Translations under genes and position numbers: made by a program
From: Micrasema longulum
Lineage: Eukaryota; Arthropoda; Insecta; Trichoptera; Brachycentridae
Assembly: GCA_022494885.1 (NCBI GenBank)
Contig: JAGVSM010002727.1
Coordinates: 62,001 to 126,000 of the forward strand
Direction: 5' to 3'
Length of the DNA stretch: 64,000 nt
The notes under the pieces: generated by a model
What the model was told of the DNA's origin: nothing
Seen by the model: only the letters and a program-made list of their open reading frames with translations
Database searches by the model: none
Part shown: positions 32,193-41,500 of the stretch, piece after piece
How the letters are laid out: every line of letters starts with the position of its first letter
Position numbering within the stretch: the stretch's first letter is position 1

Positions 32193-32253
32193 AAGACACA
32201 AATGAGAATGTTTTATTATTAGAAGACACAAATGAGTCTTTTAATAATAAAAC
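32193..32253. repeat. Fold-back with direct duplication
   Basis: GTTTTATTATTA (32210-32221) and TAATAATAAAAC (32242-32253) are perfect inverted arms. Inside, AAGAC and GTCTT extend the stem around ACAAATGA. AGACACAAATGAG is also directly repeated (32194 and 32224). Confidence 0.75.
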
Positions 32254-32614
32254 ACACTATAGAAATAGACGACTAAAAAAGAAAAAGAAGTTAAATAGCA
32301 ACATTTTTACAAACATATAAACCTATTTAATTGTGTACGTGTCTTCAAACACATTTTTAAAAATTACGTGTTTATGTGCGAAATTCCACATCATAAAATA
32401 GAAGGTATTGTTGCTTTTACATTTTATGTTGCAAGTTGTATCTTCCACTTTGAAACAAGTAGATAATGGTATATCCCAATGTTTTTCTAAGTGCAAACAT
32501 TCCTAACATAAAAGGTAAAATATTCGAAAGCATTATGATGTTCTTGTATTCTAAAACTTGTCAAAAGTAGTACCTATTTAAATTCAAAACGTTATAAACA
32601 ATCTACAAGTCATA

Positions 32615-32650
32615 AAATTGCCTACTGAGGCAGAAGCGCTCGTTGGTCAA
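32615..32650 (+). repeat. TGCC-TAC-AGGC hairpin motif (Penelope-like terminus?)
   Basis: TTGCCTACTGAGGCAGAAGC followed by GCTCGTTGGTCAATAAAC; nearly the same as 26975-27010. Confidence 0.45.
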
Positions 32651-32654
32651 TAAA

Positions 32655-33795
32655 CTCTTAACCAAGAAAATTTAATAGATTTTACTCACAAATACATTTC
32701 AATATGTTGGTGCCTATTTATATGTTCACGTTAATAAGAAATATACAGATTAAAAAAAAAAAAAAACATATTTTTAATTTCTTTTCTTCAACGATTAACA
32801 TTGCGTGACTTATGGCGTTCGAAATTTCTCTCTAATTGTAATTAAAATCACAACTGGATTTTTTTTAAATATTTACTTTTGTATTATCAATTACTTTTGT
32901 TAAGTTATTATAAAAAGCAGGAACGGGTAAATCTAAGACTATTTTCCGTTATTTTTAATGCGCATCTATTAAACATTATAAAATTGGTTCTTTAAAATTC
33001 ATATACCACTTTTTTGATTGAAAACATAGGCGCCTGTTTTTAAACGAAACGAAAACAAAATAATAGGTAGAATGCGTTTAATTTATCACAAAACAAATTA
33101 TAAAATTTTCAAGTAAAATAGCAGTTTCCCAAATTAATTTTACAAAACTGCTTTATATCCACATGTCAAAACAATAAATTATAACTCTTAAAAAGGTTCA
33201 AAAAATACATATTTTTAATAAAATTAATCTGGTGAGGTAATTTGCTTTGAAAGCCAACTCAGTTTGATTTTAAACAGAAATTATAATAGAGTCTCCGTAT
33301 TATTATACAAGTAAGTTCACGTACAATATTAAAATAGTTTACAAATACATTCAGAACGACGTGTAAAGTATTTGTAATTGTTAGGTAGTGCTCTGAATTA
33401 AAATATATATCAACTATTACATTAGTGACATCTAGCGGTTTCTTCAATAACGATAACAAAACATGCTCAAATAATGTCAAATGTATTTTTCTTTCTTACA
33501 ATTGAGAATATCGTCATTTGTTCGTGTTAATTTTGTCTGTAGTTTCTAGAACAGAAATGTGAGATAATTCACAAGCAAAGTAAACAAAGTAACTGAAAAA
33601 CGTATAATGTTTATGGTAGCAAAAAGTTTGAATTTGAACTGGAACTTATTTCTATTTCTTTTCTGTATAACACGTTTCTTACCCTTACCAAATTGAAGAT
33701 AGCCAAATATGTACATGTTCACCTAGTTTACTTAAAACTAAACAGAACGGACTTGATTATATTAATTGAATCGTCGTTCCCTTTGTAACACTCCA
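32655..33795. other. No recognised feature
   Basis: AT-rich. No repeat match was noticed. The frame at 33259-33480 (minus) is unrecognised. Confidence 0.5.
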
Positions 33796-33800
33796 TTATA

Positions 33801-33903
33801 AATTATTATGAAAATAAAACATTGTTATCAGTGTAACACAATTCTAATTCAATACAATAGTTGTATTAAATGCAATTAAAAAAGTTTTATTTTCATAATA
33901 ATT
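33801..33903. mobile_element. Element H, short inverted-repeat element
   Basis: AATTATTATGAAAATAAAAC (33801-33820) is repeated perfectly as its reverse complement at 33884-33903. The 103-bp unit contains TTATCAGTGTAACACAATT near the left arm. That sequence and the arm also occur in the element at 51777-51945. Confidence 0.75.
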
Positions 33904-33904
33904 A

Positions 33905-34325
33905 AGAATAGACTTAGTTTACTTGGCTTGTTAACCTACGATATTATAATCAGTTTTACGGTATTGATCTGCCAAGACCTTTTCTTATTCACTGTTGATA
34001 CGAAAAATATCTAGAGTTTTGTATTGGAGCCTTAGTTGACTGCGAGAAAACAAATATAAAAATGAAACGTGCTAATATTATAAAACTATTGGGTGGCAGG
34101 AAAACAGTGGATCGTTTGTTATTTTGATTTATTTTTTATGGTTTACAAGAAATTAATTATTTGAAAATATGTAATATGCAAAACATTTATTACGTAATAG
34201 TTATACAATTTTTTACTTAATTGTTAAATGGTATTTAAAACTGTATTTGACGTCGTCCTCTCTTAGTTTATTGTGATTGTATTGTTAATTATAAAATGAT
34301 AAAATACATCACATACAAATAATAT
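33905..34325. other. No recognised feature
   Basis: AT-rich spacer. Confidence 0.5.
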
Positions 34326-34329
34326 AATC

Positions 34330-34845
34330 ACTAGATCCTCAACATAAAGACAACTTAAACAAATTTAATCTAATACCACTTTCGGACAAAAGGATTTTGA
34401 GTATTATTTAATTAAAATCTACAACCTACTTCCACTTTCTATTAAAACAATTGGTAACGAGAAAATGTTTAAAAAAGCCATAAAGAAATGGATAAAGGAG
34501 CTAGGTAGAAGTAAAATGGATTGTCTCATTTGTCCAAACCGATATTGAATCAACCGCTCCACAAGTGTGTAGTTTATGTTAGGTTTTTGTAATTTTCATT
34601 GTGCGTTTTGTAATATAAATAATAGAGATGTACATATAAACCTCGTTTTTAAAACAGTGAATATTATGTTAATTATCGCTGTTTATTAAGTAAGTCTTCT
34701 TTGTTTATTCTCAAACGTAAAAGCATTTCAAAAAAGTATATTGTTAAGTGTCTTCGGCACGGGTAACCACAGTGAGGTTACATTATTTTTATTATTAATT
34801 TTAGTTTGTAAGAGAAAAATATAAATATGCAATTACTGGTAAATC
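34330..34845 (+). pseudogene. LINE-D ORF2 C-terminus and 3' UTR
   Basis: Plus-strand codons FEYYLIKIYNLLPLSIKTIG followed by a KAIKKWIKELGR-type segment and a stop near 34550, resembling the end of the copy at 57890-58865. The 3' UTR has a GTAACC-ACAGTGA-GGTTAC hairpin (34763-34781) about 60 bases before an A-rich end. The CAGTGAGG.WACATTATT block is conserved at 58789-58808. Confidence 0.6.
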
Positions 34846-34994
34846 TTTTATTTTCCAGTGGTTGATTAAAATGTACATATACCAATGGAAACGCATGTCA
34901 GGGACATTTACAAACTTACTGACATTCTCCCATTTTTGGCCATACCGCATTATGAGATTGCAAAAACGGTGCTTTAAGGTGTAAATAAAGACTC

Positions 34995-35505
34995 TCTCAC
35001 TATTTTTTTTATTTTTTTATTTATTTATTTGGATAACCAACAGCTATAATTATCTCATATTTATATGACAAAACAAATAACAAATAAGCCAATTACAGGT
35101 TTTCACAAGTAGCATCACAGTAAGTTAAAAAAGATTCTCGAACATAGAATGAATAGTAATTAAATGTAAATTTAAAAGAAAAGAAAAAAATACTACGAGT
35201 TATTTCGAAAGCAAACGCCGCACGTTATTAAGATTATTTTCAAATAAATCTATGTTAAATGATTTATTTATTACATTCAAATTATTTAAAGTTCGCCATA
35301 AATATGAATTTTGCCTATAATTAGATGAAACAAGAGGTATGTGAAGAAGAGGGTTATTTCTTAAAACTTTGGTAGGAACATTGATAGAAAGTTTGCAAAG
35401 TAGTTCAGGACAGTCAATTGAACCAGAGGCAATTTTAAGTAAATAAATTATATCCGCTATTTCACGACGTTTTTGCAGAGGCAGTAGGTGATATTGGTTA
35501 TACTT
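34995..35505 (-). pseudogene. LINE ORF2 C-terminus and 3' UTR (minus strand)
   Basis: Minus-strand codons (35505-35190) give LPLQKRREIADIIYLLKIAS, IDCPELLCKLSINVPTK, NYRQNSYLWR and FNIDLFENNL: the closing region of a CR1/jockey-type ORF2. The UTR runs to a T-rich start (34995 on plus) and contains CCAACAGCTATAATTAT, a motif also seen at 62548. Confidence 0.75.
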
Positions 35506-35960
35506 TCAATCGTGACGTCCACCAGTATAATACGCGACAGAGTCAAAATATTCACGTACCTGGATCACGCACGATAAGGTATGGTCTAAGGTCTCTGCTG
35601 TACCTTGCTTGTAGTGAGTACAACAGGCTACCGGAGTCCTTTAGGACGCCAAAAAATGACTATTTTAATTTTTTAAAAACTACTTCTTAAGGAGGTACGT
35701 GGAAGGTGAAATTTAGTTTTAAGTTCTTCTTTTTCCTCGGATATTTCTTTCTTACTATATTCAAATGTTTAATATTTACTTTTATTATGAATTGTTTTAA
35801 TTTCTTTGTATTACAGACTTGCTTGCTATCTTATTTCAGTTTTATGCACATATTATTACATGTTACCATTTTATTATTATGACCATACCTTTGTGTAAAT
35901 ATTATTCTGTCCCAAAATGAGTTTGTTGTAACTCCTGAGAGTACAAATTAAAAAAAATAA
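35505..35960 (+). pseudogene. LINE ORF2 C-terminus and 3' UTR (plus strand)
   Basis: Plus-strand codons HQYNTRQSQNIHVPGSRTIR, YGLRSLLYLACSEYNRLPES, FRTPKND: the end of another LINE ORF2. It abuts the minus-strand fragment head to head at about 35505. The UTR ends AATTAAAAAAAATAAAC near 35958. Confidence 0.65.
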
Positions 35961-36067
35961 ACAATTGTAAGAATCGGGATTTTATCATTTCACAATTCTT
36001 TCTACGAAGCGGAAGAGCGTCTCGTACAGGTGCTTATGAACAAAATATTATAATTTTATGTCTCAAC

Positions 36068-36585
36068 GTGAAAATATTGTACAGTCTTTTTAGAAAAAAA
36101 TATTTATTTCAAATCAATCACATCTGGTCGAAAAGTGGAGAGTGGTCTCAGCGAAATGTCTGTACGAGGTTTTCCCAGAACATAAATTATGTCATACCCA
36201 AAACCCGTACGACTTTTGCTCAGATACATATCTCATTTATCGCACCGTTAGCGTTCAATATTTTGGAAGAGCGTATTAAGCTCTCAAGGACAAAAACTAT
36301 TTTCAAGAAATGAGTTAAGGACTGAATTTTCCTTGGTGGGAGGGATTTGAGATGGAATCTCCTTGATGATTTTCCGAATGTTTGGGTTTACTGTTTACCA
36401 TATTGATGTGCCGTATATATGTTGTTTTTTTTATTCTTAATTTTTTTATGTTTCTGATCCTATATTTGTGGTGATATACTCAATACTCATGTGTCTGTGT
36501 CATTTAATTGCTCGTCCCATCTCAACACAGGACTTTTAGTTCCACGGAGTTGGGACTTCTGTCTGAAATAATAACAGTAAACTAA
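36068..36585 (+). pseudogene. LINE ORF2 C-terminus and 3' UTR
   Basis: Plus-strand codons QRNVCTRFSQNINYVIPKTR, TTFAQIHISFIAPLAFNILE, ERIKLSRTKTIFKK, then a stop and further codon-like sequence. A 3' UTR follows, closed by a GTCCCA ... TTGGGAC stem (36515-36556) around a CTCAACACAGGACTTTTAG loop. The stem is related to the LINE ends at 7.5 and 23.5 kb. Confidence 0.7.
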
Positions 36586-36589
36586 ATGT

Positions 36590-37515
36590 TCATAAATAAA
36601 ATACATTTATTATGAAATATATTAAGTTATTGCAAAGAATAAGTTTGTTATTTTGTATATTCAAAACAATTCTAACAATGGGGTGCTTTGAGAACGAAGA
36701 GGGAAGCAATGATGTGATAAGCTTCTTAAGTTGCTGTAGAAACATCTTTGATAGTGGGTGGGTCACACTTTTACACAATAAAAAACAATATTTTCCCAAA
36801 CATATTGGTTGCCGAGGGGTTGATGGAGGGATTAAATGGTTTGTTGGATGGATGTCAGTTGGATATTGGTTCTTTCTTCGTTTTCCTGTCATTTCCCAAC
36901 ATTTCCTAAATTTGTTTGTCTACTCTCTTATATAGGTTCTCTGTGGTGCCTCAAAGTAAGTGCCGGCCGAGACGGACTAGAGACCCACAAAGATGTTAAC
37001 TCCGAGGATCAGTAACGCAGGCAAATTTATAAAAAGCCTACTCTCCGATCACGCGGCCTCACTATTTTTCTTACAAGATTCACGAATCTCGTCAAATTGA
37101 TTTTATTGTTACCCCCACAATTATATTTTTTAAAACGTAATTTCAGTTTAAATATCATAAAAATGAATCGGCTAATAGAGTCATTCAAGTTGTAATCAGA
37201 TTGCTAAATAATAAACGGTGTTCTTTATTCATGTAAGTACAGTCTTTATGTTTTTTATCATTGATGGTTTGTTTTGAGATACAAAGCGGACTACGCGCGA
37301 AATGTGGAATGTGAGATTTTAATCAAACTCTCATATCACAATTTATTATGGAAAACGAAAATATTTAACTAATTATTCATAGATTTCATTAGAGTATTTT
37401 TCATAATTTTTTTAATGAAAAATGCCATTTATCTACTTATTTTCAATGGAAATTTTACAATACTTGGTTTGCAAAAACTTAACACTATATTGATTGTAAC
37501 AAATACCATAACAAC
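36590..37515. other. No confident feature; two overlapping unrecognised ORFs
   Basis: Frames of 107 codons (plus, 36612-36935) and 100 codons (minus, 36590-36892) cover the same higher-GC stretch. Neither shows a known motif. A GC-richer segment at 36955-37070 (CGGCCGAGACGGACTAGAGA) is also unrecognised. A host untranslated exon is possible but unsupported. Confidence 0.3.
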
Positions 37516-37519
37516 AACC

Positions 37520-38405
37520 TAACAACACTTTCTGAAAGAAGAACTATTAATGATCTCATTGTACTGTATAAAATTGTAAACTCTCTTTTTGACGTACCAA
37601 AATACTTGAATTGATTAATTTTAGAGTACCTGCTGTCAACACTAGAAGTACTTTATTGTTTCATTCATTGCTCCAGTACTTCTTCCAACCAACAAAATAA
37701 TTCATTGATACCGAGACTGCATAGGATAGGTAACACTTATGGAACGGCTGCAGACATTCTGTCCAATTCTTTACTATCTTATAAATCCACAATATCAAGT
37801 TTATTTGTGGCTGCGCGTCAAACTATTTTTGACAATTCTATTCCATAAATCAAAAAAAATACTTACTTGTTTATTTTTATTACCTTATGTTTTTTATTTT
37901 TTACTTTTTTATCTTATTGCACTGTAGTATTGGCAAATACGCATTTCATAAAAACATATTTTTATTTCTTCTTTTTTCGCGATAATTTATGCTTGCTTGT
38001 TTATTAATTTAACTTAAAAATGTCTTTCTTGCTTACCGTAACACTTTCTATACTGTGTTTGCTTTACAAAATTTATTTCATAAGCTTATATCTTTGCATT
38101 TTTCGTTTATATGCTTACTGTTTTTCCTTGCATACCTTTGTTATTATTTTTTTTTTTTACTTTGTAAAACTTTTTATTATATCCTTTCTAACTAATTTCA
38201 CATATTTTTTCTGTATATTCTGTGTTTATTATTAAGTATGTTAGCATGTATATATGTTAGCATATATACATGCAAACATACTAACATACAAGTATGTTAG
38301 CATGTATATATGTTTATTATTAGGTATGCTAGCATGTGTTGGCATGTATTTTATTTTTGTAAATGCCTTTTGGGCGTTAATGAACAAAATAAATAAATAA
38401 ATAAC
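37520..38405 (+). pseudogene. LINE-C ORF2 C-terminus and 3' UTR, copy 1
   Basis: Broken plus-strand codons (RTINDLIVLYKIVNSLFDVP, RLHRIGNTYGTAADILSNSL) lead into a T-rich 3' UTR that ends AAATGCCTTTTGGGCGTTAA, then AATAAATAAATAAAT. The last 660 bp are matched on the opposite strand by 63005-63592. Confidence 0.75.
38238..38320. repeat. Palindromic GTTAGCATGTATATATG minisatellite
   Basis: TATGTTAGCATGTATATATG is followed by its near-perfect inverse (CATATATACATGCAAACATA), then a further direct copy. This expansion inside the LINE-C 3' UTR is absent from the copy at 63 kb. Confidence 0.7.
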
Positions 38406-38409
38406 AATA

Positions 38410-40060
38410 AAATCTAGGTCCTTTTCATAAAATGGTGTACAAAATCAAAAAAAAAAAGTTTTGTAAAATTTCCATAGAAAATAAACGTAAAAATGGCATT
38501 TTTTATTTTAAAAATATAAAAGTGCCATCTATGAATAATTCGATTTGTATTTTCGTTTTAAATCACCTTAAACACATTCACGCGAGAGTACACAGTACGC
38601 ACGCTCATAGACCTACCTACAAAGCGTACGGTAGAGACATGAAATAACTGATCTCCACAACTGGAGAGCGACGCCGAATTCGGTGACAATAATATAGCTC
38701 CACAGCTGGAGACATCCAACACTCGGATTTGACAACTGGTAACTCCTACAAAAAACAGTTGCTCGGATCCAAAAGTGTATAGGAGTAGTGCACTCATAGC
38801 TATTTTAAAAAAAATCTTACATCCCTGCAATCGCAACCGAGTCTTTCCCTTAAATACTGGCCGGGTGAAATCAGTAAAATAATCCAGCAAAATTTTATTT
38901 AAGACACCCCAAAAAATATTCTACAATGTTTCATTCTATACTAAATTTTTGCATACATTTTTTTTAGAAAACGTGGATATCATAAAATTAAATAATGTTT
39001 TTTTTTTCTCACCCGATACGGAGTAGGTAGCATGTGACGTCAGTTCTAATAAATCTCCAAGTTCCGCTCAGTGTTACTGTCGGGATGTGTGGGATACATC
39101 CTTTAATTAAAATCACATGACAAACTTGAGGTTATTTCCCGAACAGATGTCTTCTACTTGATCAAGGATACGGCACATCAAAAGCTTGCTCTCCAAACAA
39201 TGTTCGCATCGAAAACATTCACTATTTAATATCATATTTATATTTTAAGAAACAAAAATAATTTTATGTAACCCGTCGATGAAAATGTCAATTTTACACA
39301 TTATTTATAGAAACCCACGATCATAGAATTAAGAATAGTCCAAAAACCGCATACGCACATCAAACAGAAGGCAACTCAATTACTCATAAATAAGTAGGTT
39401 TACGTTTTGACCCATTAGTTTATTTGTAGACGTCGCTCCAGTACCCAACTCCTGATTTGAATGCTACTATGCGGTCTTGTGTCCTTTCAAGGTGTAGAAA
39501 TACTGCTAGGATCTTAAAGAAACAGGATGCAATCACATTTCACGTGTAATTAGCAAATGAATGTGTATATAAAAAATGCATTCCTTAAAAATTGAATTAT
39601 TTTTCCATCTGTCAGATAGTTGAAGAAACAAAATGTAAATTTTGTTAGTGTTGCCAGGGTAGTATTTTTTTACCCTACTTTGCTCATCTAATGAGAGAAT
39701 TAATGAAAGTTATATCTCGGATTAAACAACTCTGTGGTGAACATTTGACTGACATTATCTTCAAAATATCAAATAATTTTTAACGTGATATAAAAATATC
39801 CGTTGTATGTAAAATAAAATTTGTTTTATATTTTAAGTTTAAAGTTCATTAATTCAATTACTTTTATTAAATGACCCTTTACTTATATTCTCTGTTGAGT
39901 CAATCAATATTTCCGCGTGCACAATAAAATTTTAGAGAAATTAACAGATTGCTTTTTTTTACCTTTGATTTGTGTTATAATTATATTTTTTCCCATCAAA
40001 AGATGAGTGTTCCCATTGAAAGTGAGGCATAGTGCGAAAATTTTTGGACACAGTCCGATT
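38410..40060. other. No confident feature
   Basis: AT-rich with two mixed-composition stretches (38570-38870 and 39030-39200). A 110-codon minus frame at 38558-38890 is unrecognised. A GGGTAG-T-rich-CCCTAC inverted motif lies at about 39657. Confidence 0.4.
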
Positions 40061-40164
40061 TTTTTTTATTATTTTTTTTTTTTAGAGTCTTTATTCAATA
40101 AAATATACATATTATTACATTATAATACATTATGAAGAAAACAAAGTATTAAGATATATTTTGT

Positions 40165-40199
40165 CCCGATAAACTATTCAATAATAGTTTGTCATCGGG
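40165..40199 (-). promoter_or_regulatory. LINE 3' UTR hairpin
   Basis: CCCGAT and AAACTATT pair with AATAGTTT and ATCGGG around a four-base loop, with a 3-base GAC bulge. This 14-bp stem lies about 100 bases from the 3' end. It is retained at 59715-59748 in a separate insertion. Such structures serve as RT recognition sites in several LINEs (known); that role here is inferred. Confidence 0.75.
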
Positions 40200-40760
40200 T
40201 GCTCAGACATTAGTTTTAATTAATAATCAAATAAGAAGAGTACAGACATAATACTGTATACGTATAAAATAATAAACATAAAATAGTTTAAAGATATTTT
40301 TTTTAAGTAAGAAAATAGAGTAAAATAATACAATTAAAATTAAAGAATAGTAATTTACTTAAATATATTTTAAATATAAGAAAGAAAAATAATAGACACA
40401 TATATAAATAGTGTGTGCTCATAAATGTAATCAAAACAAGATAAGAAAATAAATTAAACAAGGTAAAGTAAATCTAGAATTTCAATTCATATCTACAGAA
40501 AAAAAATATAAAAAAATAGTAAGAAAATTAAAAGTACATATTAAAATTAAGATCTAACATTTTACATTTGTAAATGAAATAAGAAAGTAAGAAAGTAAGA
40601 AAGTAATAAAAGAAAAGAAAAGGTTAACCCAAGAAAATAACAAAAATGTAATTAATGAGGGATAAAATTATTTTTTTTTCAAAAAATGTATATATGTAAA
40701 AAAATAATAAAAAGTAAAGAATATTAAAAAATTTAAAAAATGTATTACATAAATAATAAA

Positions 40761-41500
40761 TCAATATAGGAACGTTTTATCTACTAACCACTTACGTAAT
40801 AGAAACTTAATTTTATTTTTACTATGACATGTTTTCATGTCAAGTGGCAACAAATTAAATACTTTTGGAACAATATAATCCAACGTACGTTGTCCATATT
40901 TATTTTTAAATTTTGGTACTACTAGGCCATCAACAGATGTAAATCTTGTTAGATAGCTGTGTTCTAATTTATTTTTATATGTCGAGCTGAACATCTGTTG
41001 AATAATAATTTTGCTCCATAAAATACCCTTAACTGGTAAAACATTTAATTTATCATACATAAATGGGGTATTATTCCTCTGATTGTATACATAATTGGGT
41101 GCAATCAATTTGACAAGTGCATTTTGAACATTTTGTACATATTTAATGTTTGTTGAACAAGAATGTCCCCAAGCAGTGATCCCGTATCTTATTATAGATT
41201 CTCCCAGAGACAAATATACTAATCTTAGTGTGGAGAGAGGAACTAAAAACTTTAATTTGTGTAGTTGACTAACTACAGATCTTAACCGTTTGCATGTTTT
41301 CATAACATGAATATTCCACTTAAAAAAGTTATCAATAGTTAAACCTAAATAAACATATTCATTCACAATTTTTAATTTATCGCATAAGCAAGCTCTATCA
41401 AAGGTAGAGTTATGAAGGCATTCAAAATTATGAGTTTTTACAATAGGTAACATATTTGTTTTGGCGTGTGGCGATCTAACATGCATTAATTGACTTTTTT
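40761..41500 (-). pseudogene. LINE ORF2, C-terminal part after the frameshift
   Basis: Continues ORF2 in another frame for about 245 codons: VNEYVYLGLTIDNFFKWN, LRSVVSQLHKLKFLVPLSTL, SLGESIIRYGITAWG, KYGQRTLDYIVPKVFNLLPL, KIKFLLRKWLVDKTF, stop at 40761-40763. These are the thumb/connection and tail regions that follow the RT catalytic core. The ATG at 41486 is internal to the original ORF2, not a real start. One added base in the A-run at 41494-41499 would rejoin it to the upstream frame, so the break is recent or a sequencing error. Confidence 0.9.

Noticed and set aside
36590..36935. Host gene exon on either strand
   Set aside because: Two overlapping frames of about 100 codons exist, but neither has a recognisable domain, splice context or better codon pattern than the other.
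40761..41486. Separate gene starting at the ATG of 41486
   Set aside because: The residues are the direct continuation of LINE ORF2 after a one-base slip, and the ATG falls inside a conserved internal segment.
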